Shown one piece after another: positions 8,142 through 17,658 of a stretch of 64,000 nt of DNA. Below the pieces are notes generated by a model. The model ran no database searches. It saw only the letters and a program-made list of their open reading frames with translations, and had not been told where the DNA came from. The position numbers were made by a program, and so were the translations under genes. Position 1 is the stretch's first letter; every line of letters starts with the position of its first letter. Location of the stretch: positions 124,001-188,000 of the forward strand of contig NZ_FYEA01000002.1 in NCBI RefSeq assembly GCF_900187605.1, in the 5' to 3' direction. Source of the stretch: Pseudomonas sp. Irchel 3H7. GTDB taxonomy: Bacteria > Pseudomonadota > Gammaproteobacteria > Pseudomonadales > Pseudomonadaceae.

Positions 8142-8798
8142 TCAGACGTGAGCCGCAACCTGCGCGGCCTGACGTAACGCCTGCTGGTAATAAGCGACGG
8201 ACTGGGAACCGGGGATGACCTGTTTGTCATCCAGGACCATGGCCGGAACCGAATCGATGCCGCGCTGCTGGTAAAACCGTTCAAGTTCGCGCACGGCCTG
8301 GCTGAACTCAGCGTTGGCCAGAACCTCTTGCGCACGCTGGCTGTCGAGTCCGACTGCTTCTGCCAGTTTCACTAGCGTGGCGTGGTCATTCGGGTTCATG
8401 CCGTCGGTGAAGTAGGCCTTGAGCAAGGCCTGCTTCAACTCACGCTGACGTCCTTGTGTGGCGGCCCAGAACAGCAGTCGATGGGCATCGAAGGTGTTGT
8501 GGAAATGGCTGCGTTTTTCCAGGTCGAAGTGAAAACCGATCTGCTCGCCGCGTTCGATGATCATCGCGTTGCGATCCGCCACTTGCTCAGCGCTTCGCCC
8601 GTATTTGCGCATCATGTGCTCGATGGCGTGTTCACCTTCGGCGGGCATGTCGGGGTTCAGTTCGAACGGTTTGTAGGTCAGTTCCACATCGACTTCGCCC
8701 GCCAGATTTTTGATCGCTTGCTCCAGAGCGGTGACGCCCAAAGCACACCAGGGGCAAACGACATCCGACACAAATTCGATTTTCACGGTGCGGTTCAC
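8142..8798 (-). CDS. DsbA family oxidoreductase (FrnE-like)
   Basis: 218 residues with a thioredoxin-like fold and an inserted helical domain. The redox motif CPWC is at residues 15-18 and the cis-Pro segment SVPAMVLDDK is near residue 185. No signal peptide is present, so it is a cytosolic FrnE-type protein, not periplasmic DsbA. FrnE relatives are linked to disulfide handling, oxidative stress and polyketide-type metabolism. The start ATG overlaps the tautomerase stop by four bases, so the pair is co-translated. Confidence 0.88.
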   Translation of the reverse strand: MNRTVKIEFVSDVVCPWCALGVTALEQAIKNLAGEVDVELTYKPFELNPDMPAEGEHAIEHMMRKYGRSAEQVADRNAMIIERGEQIGFHFDLEKRSHFHNTFDAHRLLFWAATQGRQRELKQALLKAYFTDGMNPNDHATLVKLAEAVGLDSQRAQEVLANAEFSQAVRELERFYQQRGIDSVPAMVLDDKQVIPGSQSVAYYQQALRQAAQVAAHV

Positions 8799-9010
8799 GA
8801 CTGCGAATCCGCTAACTGCTGGCGATAATCGGTGGTGGTGATGCCGGCATAACCCCAGTTATCGGTGTCGACTTCTTCGATCACGATGTGGGTGAGTTTC
8901 GGGTCCTTGTGCAGCACCCGCTGCATCGTTTCGGTGATCTCCTTGATGACCTGGGCTTTCTGTTCCCGGGTCACGCCGTCACGGGTGATGCGTACGCTGA
9001 TGAAAGGCAT
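8795..9010 (-). CDS. 4-oxalocrotonate tautomerase family protein
   Basis: 71 residues. After Met removal the N-terminus is Pro (MPFISVRITRDG), the catalytic base of the tautomerase superfamily, and the length matches the small 4-OT subunit group (60-75 residues, PptA-like with an extended C-terminus). It leads the row tautomerase, DsbA-like, SDR, LysR and overlaps the DsbA-like start. The family interconverts keto and enol forms; the substrate here is not known. Confidence 0.88.
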   Translation of the reverse strand: MPFISVRITRDGVTREQKAQVIKEITETMQRVLHKDPKLTHIVIEEVDTDNWGYAGITTTDYRQQLADSQS

Positions 9011-9106
9011 TTGGGGTATCTCCAGTCGCTGGCCCGTCGGAGTGATGGGCGGCTGTTGGAGAGGACTTTAAGAGGAGGGCGGGAGTTGATAAATGGGGTT
9101 TGAGGT

Positions 9107-9122
9107 ACATCATTTGTGATGT
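9107..9122. promoter_or_regulatory. Candidate operator upstream of the tautomerase operon
   Basis: ACATCA-TTTG-TGATGT is a perfect 6-bp-arm dyad about 100 bases upstream of the tautomerase start, and it lies inside looser TTTGA...TCAAA arms. LysR-type regulators bind such interrupted dyads; the LysR gene at 6365-7288 is the natural candidate. Position and symmetry are the only evidence. Confidence 0.4.
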
Positions 9123-9191
9123 GGTGTATCAAATTAGGGCGCGCGAGCAGTCATCCTGTGCACGCGCTGTCTCAGTGCGAAACGCTGGCGC

Positions 9192-9887
9192 TCAGGCCAG
9201 CAGCTCGGTAATCCAGCGTGTCTGTTGTTTGAGGTCTTGCAGCTTTTGTTCTGGCAGGCTTTGTTGCGCATGGGCGAGCTGGCTGAGCGTCTTCTGCTTA
9301 TGGTGAAGTTTGTGCTGCCATTTGCGCAAAAACTCGGGGCTACGGGCCTGCATCTGCAAGGGGCCGAAGTAAAGTTCCTGGTCGGTATAGGTCGCCGGTT
9401 CAGCGCGTTCGGCCACGATGATTTCGTAGTCGAAGCGGTTTTCCCGCAGAAGCTCTTCGCTGAGGATGCGGTAGCCGTTTTCCATCAGCCACTGGCGCAG
9501 CGGTTGTTCGCCACCATTGGGCTGCAGGATCAGGCGTTCCTTGTCGTTCAAACGGGCCTTGCCGCTGTCGAGAATGTCGCGGATGGTCTCACCGCCCATG
9601 CCGCAGATCGTGATGGCGGTGATCCCGTCGGCAGGTTTAATCGCCGCCAGGCCATTGGCCAGGCGCACGCTGATGTGCTGTTGCAGATCATTCTCGCGCA
9701 CGGTGCGTTCAGCTGCGTGGAACGGCGTTGACGCAACCTCGCCAGCCACCGCCGCAGTGATCAGGCCTCGGCGCATCAGCGCCACCGGCAGATAGCCGTG
9801 GTCCGAGCCGATATCCGCCAGCCGGGCACCGGCAGGTACGTGGGCAGCCACGCGCTCAAGGCGTATGGACAATGTCTGTTCGTTCAA
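9192..9887 (-). CDS. trmK: tRNA (adenine(22)-N1)-methyltransferase TrmK
   Basis: 231 residues from the TTG at 9885-9887; an AAGGGG six bases upstream supports this start over the TTG at 9911, and the protein then begins LNEQTLSIRLERV as in relatives. The class I SAM-binding motif is LADIGSDHGYLPVAL (about residues 24-38), and ITICGMGGETIRDIL carries the family's GMGG active-site motif. A coiled-coil-like C-terminal domain (LRKWQHKLHHKQKTLSQL) completes the TrmK architecture. The enzyme methylates N1 of A22 in tRNA using SAM, in the cytosol. It stands alone. Confidence 0.88.
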   Translation of the reverse strand: MNEQTLSIRLERVAAHVPAGARLADIGSDHGYLPVALMRRGLITAAVAGEVASTPFHAAERTVRENDLQQHISVRLANGLAAIKPADGITAITICGMGGETIRDILDSGKARLNDKERLILQPNGGEQPLRQWLMENGYRILSEELLRENRFDYEIIVAERAEPATYTDQELYFGPLQMQARSPEFLRKWQHKLHHKQKTLSQLAHAQQSLPEQKLQDLKQQTRWITELLA

Positions 9888-9971
9888 CGGCAACCCCTTG
9901 ATGGCCGGCAAAGGGGTGCGACTCTGGCGAGCAACGCCGGGCCTGTCAAATCCCGGCGACGGAATTCAATG

Positions 9972-10002
9972 GCCCATTGGCTGCGCTGAACGGCCAATGG
10001 GC
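9972..10002. terminator. Stem-loop between trmK and the alcohol dehydrogenase
   Basis: GCCCATTGGC and GCCAATGGGC form a perfect 10-bp stem with an 11-base loop, just after the dehydrogenase stop on the minus strand. There is no T run, so it is either a weak or Rho-dependent 3' end structure. Confidence 0.4.
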
Positions 10003-10010
10003 GCTGAGGC

Positions 10011-11060
10011 TTAGCCGGCCAACGTTGCGTTGTCGATCACGAAACGATACTTCACGTCACCCTTGAGCATGCGCTCGTAGGCGTCGTTGATCTGGTCGGC
10101 GCGGATCAGTTCGATGTCGGAGACGATGCCGTGCTCGGCGCAGAAATCCAGCATTTCCTGGGTTTCAGGGATGCCGCCGATCATCGAGCCGGCAATCGTG
10201 CGGCGTTTCATGATCAGGTTGAACACGTTCGGCGACGGGTGCGAAGTGGCTGGCGCACCGACCAGCGTCAACGCACCATCACGCTTGAGCAGCACGAGGA
10301 ATGCATCGAGATCGTGCGGCGCGGCGACGGTGTTGAGGATCAGGTCGAAACTCTTGGCGTGGGCGGCCATTTCTTCGGCATTGCGCGACACCACCACTTC
10401 ATCGGCGCCCAGCGCTTTCGCCGCTTCGCGTTTGGATTCAGAGGTGGTGAACGCCACCACGTGGGCGCCCAAGGCGTGGGCCAGTTTGATGCCCATGTGG
10501 CCGAGGCCACCAATGCCAACTACACCGACTTTTTTGCCGGGACCGGCGTTCCAGTGGCGCAGCGGCGAGTAAGTGGTGATGCCGGCACACAGCAGCGGCG
10601 CGACGGCAGCCAGTTGCGCTTCGGGATGGCGAATACGCAGGACGTAGCGTTCATGCACGACGATGTTTTGCGAATAACCGCCCAGCGTCCAGCCCGGTGC
10701 GTCCGGGGTCGGGAAGTTGTAGGTGCCGATCATGCCGTCGCAATAGTTTTCCAGCCCGGTTTCGCAGTCATCGCAATGTTTGCAGCTGTCGACGATGCAA
10801 CCGACGCCGACCAGATCACCGACCTTGTAGTCCGCGACATGCGCGCCGACGGCCGAAACGCGACCGACGATTTCGTGCCCCGGTACGCACGGGAATTGCG
10901 TGCCGGCCCATTCCGCGCGCACCTGGTGCAGATCCGAATGGCAGATGCCACAAAAGGCGATATCGATCTGCACATCATGGGCGGCCGGCGCGCGGCGGTT
11001 GATCTGCAGTGGCTCAAGGGGTTTGTCGCCCGCGTGGGCACCGTAGGCTTGTACAAGCAT
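10011..11060 (-). CDS. Zinc-dependent NAD(P) alcohol dehydrogenase (YahK/CAD-like)
   Basis: 349 residues from ATG at 11058-11060, which has GAGGA eight bases upstream; ATG at 11091-11093 is an alternative. Catalytic zinc ligands are in GICHSD (Cys40) and GHEIVG (His62, Glu63); structural zinc cysteines are in CIVDSCKHCDDCETGLENYC. The NADP-binding glycine motif is GIGGLGHMGIKLA. The cinnamyl-alcohol-dehydrogenase branch reduces aldehydes broadly with NADPH in the cytosol. The gene is monocistronic and divergent from the galactose dehydrogenase gene. A 506-residue open frame is discarded because its N-terminal 157 residues show no family features. Confidence 0.9.
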   Translation of the reverse strand: MLVQAYGAHAGDKPLEPLQINRRAPAAHDVQIDIAFCGICHSDLHQVRAEWAGTQFPCVPGHEIVGRVSAVGAHVADYKVGDLVGVGCIVDSCKHCDDCETGLENYCDGMIGTYNFPTPDAPGWTLGGYSQNIVVHERYVLRIRHPEAQLAAVAPLLCAGITTYSPLRHWNAGPGKKVGVVGIGGLGHMGIKLAHALGAHVVAFTTSESKREAAKALGADEVVVSRNAEEMAAHAKSFDLILNTVAAPHDLDAFLVLLKRDGALTLVGAPATSHPSPNVFNLIMKRRTIAGSMIGGIPETQEMLDFCAEHGIVSDIELIRADQINDAYERMLKGDVKYRFVIDNATLAG

Positions 11061-11248
11061 GGGAACATCCTCGATCGGTTTGTCGTAAGGCATTGTTTCT
11101 GTTCCCGCGCTGCGGGCACTAGCGCATTCCTGTGCAATCCTTGCCTGATCCTGTGCGTTGTTGTGACATTGCGCGGACAGACGCTCGTGGCGTTTGCAGG
11201 TAATCTCCCGGTTCACTGACGACAACAAAATCAAAACAGGAGTCATTG

Positions 11249-12175
11249 ATGCAACCAATCCGTCTCGGTCTGGTGGGCTACGGCAAGATTGCCCAGGATC
11301 AACACGTCCCGGCAATCCTCGCCAATCCCGCCTTCCAATTGGTCTCCGTCGCCACCCAAGGCAAGCCTTGCGCAGGCGTGGAAAACTTCCAATCCTTAAG
11401 TGAATTGCTGGAAAACGGCCCGCCGGTTGACGCGATTGCCTTTTGCACACCGCCGCAAGGACGCTTCGCCCTGGTGCAAGAGGCGCTGACTGCCGGCAAA
11501 CATGTGCTGGTGGAAAAACCACCGTGCGCAACGTTGGGCGAAGCGCTGGCCTTGGTCGATCAGGCTGCCGGGCAGGGCGTCAGTGCTTTGTTTGCCTGGC
11601 ATTCACGCTACGCACCCGGCATCGAAGCCGCCCGCGACTGGCTCGCCTCGCGCACCCTGCAAAGCGTGCAGATCGACTGGAAAGAAGACGTGCGCAAATG
11701 GCACCCCGGTCAGGCCTGGATCTGGCAACCCGGCGGCCTCGGCGTATTCGATCCGGGCATCAACGCCTTGTCGATCGTTACTCATCTGCTGGCGCTGCCG
11801 CTGTTTGTCGAGTCCGCTGAACTTCGCGTGCCAAGCAACTGCCAGTCGCCGATTGCCGCGTCGATCCAAATGTCTGACGCCCGCCGCCTCGATGTGCGTG
11901 CGGAGTTTGATTTTGACCATGGGCACGATGAGCTGTGGAGTATTGAGGTTCGCTGCGCCGAAGGTGTGTTGCGCCTGGATAACGGCGGCGCGTTGTTGAG
12001 CATTGACGGTGTGCGCCAGGCTGTGTCGGAGGAGGGTGAGTACGCGGCGGTTTATCGGCATTTTCAGCAGTTGATTGGCGACAAGGCCAGTGACCTGGAT
12101 GTTCAGCCGTTGCGGTTGGTGGCGGACAGTTTTTTTGTCGGCAGTCGGGTGTTGGTTGAGGCGTTTTACGATTAG
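11249..12175 (+). CDS. gal: D-galactose 1-dehydrogenase (Gfo/Idh family)
   Basis: 308 residues. Rossmann motif LGLVGYGKIAQDQHVPAI, the family EKPP motif (HVLVEKPPCATLGE) and the galactose-dehydrogenase signature stretches FAWHSRYAPGIEAAR and GVFDPGINALSI match the P. fluorescens enzyme, which is about 304 residues. It oxidises D-galactose with NAD(P)+ to the lactone, the first step of the De Ley-Doudoroff pathway; L-arabinose is often also accepted. CAGGAG lies seven bases before the ATG at 11249. A terminator follows at 12218. No other galactose genes are adjacent. Confidence 0.82.
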   Translation: MQPIRLGLVGYGKIAQDQHVPAILANPAFQLVSVATQGKPCAGVENFQSLSELLENGPPVDAIAFCTPPQGRFALVQEALTAGKHVLVEKPPCATLGEALALVDQAAGQGVSALFAWHSRYAPGIEAARDWLASRTLQSVQIDWKEDVRKWHPGQAWIWQPGGLGVFDPGINALSIVTHLLALPLFVESAELRVPSNCQSPIAASIQMSDARRLDVRAEFDFDHGHDELWSIEVRCAEGVLRLDNGGALLSIDGVRQAVSEEGEYAAVYRHFQQLIGDKASDLDVQPLRLVADSFFVGSRVLVEAFYD

Positions 12176-12217
12176 CCTTCGGCTGGCCCGGCACGGTTAT
12201 TTTAATCGCCAAGCGAG

Positions 12218-12245
12218 AGCCTGCCCTGAACGGCAGGCTTTTTCG
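12218..12245 (+). terminator. Rho-independent terminator after gal
   Basis: AGCCTGCC / GGCAGGCT stem with loop CTGAAC and a following T run. It is closely similar in sequence to the ycaC terminator. Confidence 0.88.
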
Positions 12246-12342
12246 TTAGAGCACCGTTCGTCCAGTGCCCGGCACTTGCGCTGTGCCGTTGCCTCTCACG
12301 TTTAAGCGCGGATATCCCGCGTACAAGAACGGAGAAACAAGC

Positions 12343-12543
12343 ATGGACATCGATGAAAATGCACCGGGCAACCGGTCACAGCAAGACGTGACACGCACGA
12401 CGGACAATGAGACGGGGCATGATCCGAAACGCAACCCGGCCGAGGTTCCGTTGCCCGCCGATGAAGAGTCGCCGGTCGATGAAGACATGACGGATGTGGC
12501 GGCCAACAACTCGGTGTCGAGCGAGCATCCTGGGTCGCAATGA
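12343..12543 (+). CDS. Small acidic, probably disordered protein
   Basis: 66 residues, rich in Asp, Glu, Asn, Pro and Thr with no hydrophobic core, so probably unstructured. The ATG at 12343 is preceded by GGAG at good distance. It is 28 bases upstream of the DUF2945 gene on the same strand and the two may be co-transcribed. Such small hydrophilic proteins are often stress-induced in pseudomonads, but no function is recognised. Confidence 0.6.
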   Translation: MDIDENAPGNRSQQDVTRTTDNETGHDPKRNPAEVPLPADEESPVDEDMTDVAANNSVSSEHPGSQ

Positions 12544-12571
12544 CCGGATTGAATCAGTGTGGGGACAGACC

Positions 12572-12784
12572 ATGAGCACGCCATTCAAGGTCGGCGACGC
12601 GGTTCACTGGAACAGCGAGGCCGGGGAGATTCGCGGCAAGGTTGTCAAGGTGCACACCCGGGATGTCGAGTTCATGGGCCGCCATCGGCCTGCTTCAAAG
12701 GACGAGCCGCAGTACGAAGTCAAAAGTGACAAGACCGGGCATCTGGCGATGCACCACGGCGCGGCGCTTCATCCCGCGAAGTGA
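12572..12784 (+). CDS. DUF2945 (HVA1/TUDOR-like) small protein
   Basis: 70 residues beginning STPFKVGDAVHWNSEAG and ending MHHGAALHPAK, the full length of the DUF2945 hypervirulence-associated TUDOR-like family: small beta-barrel proteins of unknown function, common in proteobacteria and fungi. The GKVVKVHTRDVEF and YEVKSDKTGHLA segments are the conserved strands. It follows the small acidic protein, possibly as a two-gene unit; the AraC gene converges on it with a 5-base gap. Confidence 0.85.
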   Translation: MSTPFKVGDAVHWNSEAGEIRGKVVKVHTRDVEFMGRHRPASKDEPQYEVKSDKTGHLAMHHGAALHPAK

Positions 12785-12789
12785 CCGGT

Positions 12790-13728
12790 CTAGTGCGACG
12801 AAACAAACTCGGAAGGCGTTGTCGGCGGCGGCAATGAGTACGTCGCCTTCATCCATTCAACCTCCGCTTGGGGTGTCCGGCCGAAAAACCGTTTGAACTC
12901 GCGACTGAATTGCGAGGCGCTTTCATAACCCACGTCAAACGCTGCTGCCGATGCGCTCATGGCTTGGCGCAGCATCAGCAGCCGCGCCTGATGCAGGCGT
13001 GTCGACTTCAGGTATTGCATCGGCGAGGTATCGGTCACGCTGCGAAAGTGCAAGTGAAAACTCGGTACGCTCATGCTCGCTTCGCGGGCCAATTGCTCGA
13101 CGTCGAGGCGCTGCTGATAGCTGCTGTGAATCTTGCGGATCGCCCGGCTCACCTTGCCGAAATGCCCGCGACGATGCAGCGCCGCACGCATTGAACCACC
13201 TTGCTCGCCCGTGAGAATGCGGTAATAGATCTCACGTACCAGCGCCGGCCCGAGAATTTGCGCTTCACCGGCGACGCTCATCGCCTCGAGAAAACGCAAG
13301 GTCGTGGTGCGCAGCGCGTCGTCCATCGGCGAGGCATACATGCCCTTCGGCTCAGCATCGCTGACGCCATGCACCTCATCGACTTGCAACATCAACTCGC
13401 TGGCCAACTGAAAGTCCAGTTGCATGTAAATCGCGAGCATCGGCTCGGCTGCCGTGGCGTCGGTCTCCATGGTGAAGGGGATGGGCACGGACACCACCAG
13501 ATAATGCTGCGCGTCATAGACGTAGGTGTCCTCACCCAGATAACCGCGCTTGCGACCCTGGCAGAGGATGACAATGCCGGGGTCGTACAACACCGGAGTG
13601 CGGGTCAGTGGGCGATTCGAGCGCAGGAAGCGTACATCATCGAGCACGCTGAGGTTGTAGCCCTCGACCGGTGCGAGGACTTCCATCAGTTGCACCATGC
13701 GCGCGGTGCTGCCATCGGCCGGCGTCAT
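12790..13728 (-). CDS. AraC family transcriptional regulator
   Basis: 312 residues from ATG at 13726-13728, preceded by GAGAGAAAA. The N-terminal AraC_N/cupin-like domain (YDPGIVILCQGRKRGYLGEDTYVYDAQHYLVVSVPIPF) identifies the CmrA/YqhC-like subgroup; the C-terminal double helix-turn-helix includes LDVEQLAREASMSVPSFHLHFRSVT and AAFDVGYESASQFSREFKRFFGRTP. It starts 11 bases after the stop of the SDR gene on the same strand. AraC/SDR pairs of this type are common, the regulator responding to aldehydes or other electrophiles in known cases. Confidence 0.9.
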   Translation of the reverse strand: MTPADGSTARMVQLMEVLAPVEGYNLSVLDDVRFLRSNRPLTRTPVLYDPGIVILCQGRKRGYLGEDTYVYDAQHYLVVSVPIPFTMETDATAAEPMLAIYMQLDFQLASELMLQVDEVHGVSDAEPKGMYASPMDDALRTTTLRFLEAMSVAGEAQILGPALVREIYYRILTGEQGGSMRAALHRRGHFGKVSRAIRKIHSSYQQRLDVEQLAREASMSVPSFHLHFRSVTDTSPMQYLKSTRLHQARLLMLRQAMSASAAAFDVGYESASQFSREFKRFFGRTPQAEVEWMKATYSLPPPTTPSEFVSSH

Positions 13729-13739
13729 TGTTTTCTCTC

Positions 13740-14573
13740 TCAGTGATCGGTGGAGCAACTCAGCGCTTGCCATTGATCAATCTCGTCGAGCGCCTGTTGC
13801 AGGCGGTCACGCACCAGCCCCAACGCATCACTGCCGAGTAACAAATGGGCGGGAGGCTCGGGGCAATCGATGATCTGCAGCATCGCTTGCGCAGCCTTTT
13901 GCGGGTCGCCGAGTTGCTTGCCGCTTTTTGCTTCCCGGGCTTGGCGGATCGGGTCGAAACTGGCGTCGTAGTCGGCAATGCTGCGCGCGGTGCGTTGCAT
14001 CGAACGGCCGGCCCAGTCAGTGCGAAACGAGCCAGGCGCCACCGCCGTGACGAAGACATTGAAGGGCCGCAGCTCTTTGCTCAGGGTATCGGAGATCCCT
14101 TCAAGCGCAAATTTGCTGCCGCAGTAATAGGCGATGCCGGGCATCGTGATGGTGCCGCCCATGGAGGTGATGTTGAGGATGCGGCCGGCGCGACGCTGGC
14201 GGAAGTAGGGCAGGAAGGCCTTGGTCATGGCGACCGCGCCGAACACATTGACGTCGAACTGACGGCGCATGTCCTCCAGCGGCGATTCTTCAAAAATACC
14301 TTCGTGACCGTAACCGGCGTTGTTGATCAGCACGTCGACGGGACCGTGAGTGGCTTCCACTTGCGCAACGACGCTGTCGATCCGCTCAAAATCAGTGACG
14401 TCCAGCAGCACCCCGTAAGCGTTGTCCGGGGACAGCGCCTGGAAGTTTTTCAGGTCGGATTCATTGCGCACAGTACCGATCACGCGGTGGCCGTTGGCAA
14501 TGGCTTCCTTGGCCAGTGCATGGCCGAAACCGCTGCTGACGCCGGTGATGAACAGGGTTTTGCTTGGTTTCAT
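13740..14573 (-). CDS. SDR family oxidoreductase
   Basis: 277 residues from ATG at 14571-14573 with GGAGACC upstream; a longer frame to 14621 lacks support. The glycine motif TGVSSGFGHALAKEA is at residues 9-23, NNAGYG follows, Ser is in NITSMGGTI and YxxxK appears as YYCGSKFALEG. Length and C-terminus fit the oxidoreductase/SDR group that includes retinol-dehydrogenase-like proteins. It is directly upstream of the AraC gene and probably part of its regulon. Substrate unknown. Confidence 0.9.
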   Translation of the reverse strand: MKPSKTLFITGVSSGFGHALAKEAIANGHRVIGTVRNESDLKNFQALSPDNAYGVLLDVTDFERIDSVVAQVEATHGPVDVLINNAGYGHEGIFEESPLEDMRRQFDVNVFGAVAMTKAFLPYFRQRRAGRILNITSMGGTITMPGIAYYCGSKFALEGISDTLSKELRPFNVFVTAVAPGSFRTDWAGRSMQRTARSIADYDASFDPIRQAREAKSGKQLGDPQKAAQAMLQIIDCPEPPAHLLLGSDALGLVRDRLQQALDEIDQWQALSCSTDH

Positions 14574-14743
14574 GACGGTCTCCAATGACTCGGGTGTGAC
14601 GTCATGGTAGCCATCACCCAAGCGCTCACCTATGCCGGTTTGTCTTGGAGCCTTGCCTATTCCTATCAGGCGCTCGTGATGTTCAGAAAAAACGGTGGCT
14701 GCCGGCTAAGCACGCTCACCGTCGATCTTGCTGTCTGTGGCCG

Positions 14744-16006
14744 TCAGAAACGTGCCAGTCGATAGGGCGTGCCACTTGGCAAAGCCGTTGCCGGGATTGC
14801 ATCTGCACGCGTCATCCTCACCACCATCTCCGCCGTCACCGCCGCCTGCGTCAGCCCCAGATGCTGATGCCCAAAAGCAAGCAACACCTTGCCCCCACAG
14901 ACCTGATCAATCACCGGCAACGAATCCGGCAACGATGGCCTAAAGCCCATCCACGGCGTCGCTGCTTCAGCACTCAGATCCTGGCGAAACAAGCCCTGAC
15001 TCAACCGATGCAACTGCCATGCGCGTTCCATGCTCGGTGGCTTCTCCAGACCGGCGAACTCGACGGTGCCGGCCAGGCGCAAGCCTTCGGACATCGGCGT
15101 CATGATGAACTTGCGTTCCAGCGAGGTGACGGGGAAGGGCAGTCGATCATGTTCCTGCGGCAGCATCAGGTGATAACCGCGCTCGGTGTCCAGCGGTACT
15201 TTTTCGCCGGTGAGGGCGGCGGTGAGTTTCGCCGAATGTGCACCGCAGGCAATCAGCACGCGGCTTGCAGTCAGAGCGCCATTGCCGGTGATCAGCGCAA
15301 CACCATGCTCTTGTACATGGCCGCCCTGAACCTGTTGCTGGACAAAATTCACACCACTGGCCTTGGCCGCTTCGACCAGTTCGCACACCACGCGATATGG
15401 ATCGATGAAATGCCCGGTGCGCGGGAAGAACAAACCGCCCTGAATCTGTTCGCTGAGTTGCGGCGCGGTTTCGCGTATGGCGCCTGCCTGCCAGTAATCG
15501 ACCGGCACTTGCTGCTGGTGCAATCGGCTCTGCAATGCCTGGATCGCCTGACGCGATTCGGGCCGTTCGAACACCAGCAACGAGCCATCGATCTTCAGCA
15601 AGTCGGGCCGCTGGATGTCGGCGAGCAGGCGCTGCCAGGCCTCAAGACTGCTTTCATTGAGCGCGCGCAAGCCTGCTACGGTGTTCTGAAAAGGCGCCGG
15701 CCGCAGATTCAGCAGCAACCGGGTGAACCATGGCAGGGCGCGTGGCAGGTATTTCCAGTCCAGCCGCAACGGCCCCATCGGGTCCATCAGCATGGCTGGC
15801 AGGCGCTTGAGGATGGACGCGTCGGCAATCGGAAACACCTGCTCGGTCGCCAGATGCCCGGCGTTGCCGAATGAGGCGCCGTGGCCGGGTTGCTGCTGAT
15901 CGATGACCACCACGCGCAAACCCTGGCGAGCCAGACGCAGCGCGCAGGCGACGCCGATGATGCCAGCGCCGACCACGGCGATGTCGTGGGAGACGTTATT
16001 CACCAT
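14744..16006 (-). CDS. lhpB: D-hydroxyproline dehydrogenase (DadA-type FAD enzyme)
   Basis: 420 residues. N-terminal FAD-binding motif [21 protein letters not shown] (residues 9 onward) and the DAO-family C-terminus [18 protein letters not shown] with the terminal [17 protein letters not shown]. By context it oxidises cis-4-hydroxy-D-proline, the product of the epimerase, to delta1-pyrroline-4-hydroxy-2-carboxylate. The ATG at 16004-16006 overlaps the aldehyde dehydrogenase stop by 11 bases. DadA-like D-amino acid dehydrogenase is the alternative on sequence alone; the neighbourhood decides. Confidence 0.88.
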   Translation of the reverse strand: MVNNVSHDIAVVGAGIIGVACALRLARQGLRVVVIDQQQPGHGASFGNAGHLATEQVFPIADASILKRLPAMLMDPMGPLRLDWKYLPRALPWFTRLLLNLRPAPFQNTVAGLRALNESSLEAWQRLLADIQRPDLLKIDGSLLVFERPESRQAIQALQSRLHQQQVPVDYWQAGAIRETAPQLSEQIQGGLFFPRTGHFIDPYRVVCELVEAAKASGVNFVQQQVQGGHVQEHGVALITGNGALTASRVLIACGAHSAKLTAALTGEKVPLDTERGYHLMLPQEHDRLPFPVTSLERKFIMTPMSEGLRLAGTVEFAGLEKPPSMERAWQLHRLSQGLFRQDLSAEAATPWMGFRPSLPDSLPVIDQVCGGKVLLAFGHQHLGLTQAAVTAEMVVRMTRADAIPATALPSGTPYRLARF

Positions 16007-17588
16007 GGCGCTGCACTTCCCTGTGGCCATCAAGCAGACGCCGTAATTGCAGCGGATTGCCTTGTTTCAATGCGTCAGGCAGCAAGCTGTCGGGGAAGTC
16101 CTGATAGCATACCGGGCGCAGGAAGCGCAGAATCGCCGCTGTACCGACGGATGTCGTGCGCGAGTCGGACGTGGCCGGGAACGGCCCGCCGTGAACCATA
16201 GCGTCACACACCTCGACCCCGGTGGGCCAGCCGTTGACCAGCAAGCGACCGGCCTTGCGCTCCAGCGTCGGCAGCAATGCACGCGCCTGTTCCAGGTCTT
16301 GGTCATCCAGGTGCAACGTGGCGGTCAACTGGCCTTCCAGAAGCTCGGTGACCTGACGGATTTCAGCTTCACTTTCGCATTGCACGATCAGCGCCGCCGC
16401 ACCGAACGCTTCGGCTTGCAGGCGGTGATCGGCGAGAAAGTCGGCGGCCTCGGTCACGAATACATGGGCCTGACACTGGTTTGGGCCGCTGCCGGGCTGG
16501 CCAACGCCGGCGATGCGCGTATCGGCACTTTCGGCAAGCGCATTCACGGCAGCCTCGTAGGCGCTGAAGATGCCCGGTGTCAGCATCGTCTGCGCCGGGC
16601 TGCGCTGAATGGTCTCGGCGGTGGCGGCGATAAATTTGTCCAGCGCCGGTCCTTCCAACGCGATCACTAATCCCGGATTGGTGCAGAACTGGCCCGCGCC
16701 CAATGTCAGCGAAGCCACGAATCCTTCAGCCAAAGCTTGCGTGCGATTGTCCAGCGCCGCTGGAAACAACAGCACCGGATTGATCGAACTCATTTCCGCG
16801 TACACCGGAATCGGTTCTGGTCTGGCCTGCGCTGCTTGAATCAACGCCAGACCGCCGCTGCGCGAACCGGTGAAACCCACCGCTTTGATCCGTGGATCTG
16901 TGACCAGCGCAATGCCCACTTCGCGGCCGGAGCCGTACAACAAGGAAAACACGCCGTCCGGCAAGCCACAGGCTTTTACCGCCCGGGCCACCGCGCGGCC
17001 GACCAGTTCGCTGGTGCCGGGATGCGCACTGTGCGCCTTGACGATCACCGGACAACCGGCGGCCAGTGCCGATGCGGTATCACCGCCCGCCACTGAGAAC
17101 GCCAGCGGAAAGTTGCTTGCGCCAAACACCGCGACCGGTCCCAGCGCAATCTGCCGTTGACGCAGATCGGCGCGCGGCAGCGGTTGACGTTGCGGCAGCG
17201 CGCTATCGACACGCACATCCAGCCATTCACCGGCTCGCACCGTGCGGGCGAACATTCTTAATTGCTGGCAAGTACGCCCGCGTTCGCCCAGCAGTCGCGC
17301 GTGCGGCAGGCCGGTTTCCGCGTGGGCACGGTCGATCAGCTCATCGCCCAGGGCTTCGATTTCCCCGGCAATGCCTTCAAGGAATTCGGCGCGGACATTC
17401 AGGGTTGTCTCGCGATAAACATCGAATGCGGCCCAAGCCAACGCGCAGGCCTGTTCGACATGCCCGGCCGAGCCACCGGCATACGCTGGTTGCAGCGCTT
17501 CATCGGTGGCCGGATTGATCCCGCAAATGGCGCTGCGATTGCCGGCAATCGTGTGCTGCCCGATCAGCATGTGGCCCGTCAAAGTCAT
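15996..17588 (-). CDS. lhpG: 2-oxoglutarate semialdehyde dehydrogenase
   Basis: 530 residues from ATG at 17586-17588 (AGGAAG upstream). Aldehyde dehydrogenase superfamily: coenzyme segment [14 protein letters not shown], glycine motif FTGSRSGG, catalytic Glu265 in AEMSSINP and nucleophile Cys302 in AGQFCTNPG. Length and the short NAD-binding region match the ketoglutarate-semialdehyde dehydrogenase group of hydroxyproline and sugar-acid pathways. It oxidises 2,5-dioxopentanoate to 2-oxoglutarate with NAD(P)+. It is in the middle of the leftward hydroxyproline operon, 70 bases after the deaminase gene. Confidence 0.9.
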   Translation of the reverse strand: MTLTGHMLIGQHTIAGNRSAICGINPATDEALQPAYAGGSAGHVEQACALAWAAFDVYRETTLNVRAEFLEGIAGEIEALGDELIDRAHAETGLPHARLLGERGRTCQQLRMFARTVRAGEWLDVRVDSALPQRQPLPRADLRQRQIALGPVAVFGASNFPLAFSVAGGDTASALAAGCPVIVKAHSAHPGTSELVGRAVARAVKACGLPDGVFSLLYGSGREVGIALVTDPRIKAVGFTGSRSGGLALIQAAQARPEPIPVYAEMSSINPVLLFPAALDNRTQALAEGFVASLTLGAGQFCTNPGLVIALEGPALDKFIAATAETIQRSPAQTMLTPGIFSAYEAAVNALAESADTRIAGVGQPGSGPNQCQAHVFVTEAADFLADHRLQAEAFGAAALIVQCESEAEIRQVTELLEGQLTATLHLDDQDLEQARALLPTLERKAGRLLVNGWPTGVEVCDAMVHGGPFPATSDSRTTSVGTAAILRFLRPVCYQDFPDSLLPDALKQGNPLQLRRLLDGHREVQRHGE

Positions 17589-17658
17589 GGTGTCTTCCTG
17601 AAAAAAGGGAAATGCCTGCCGCGTAGCAAAACGCATCGCGGCAGGTGAGGCTGAGGTG

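Noticed and set aside
10131..11219. Long plus-strand frame opposite the alcohol dehydrogenase
   Set aside because: Antisense shadow of a high-GC gene, with no motif or ribosome site.
11061..11531. 157-residue N-terminal extension of the alcohol dehydrogenase
   Set aside because: No domain and no ribosome site; it overlaps the divergent galactose dehydrogenase gene.
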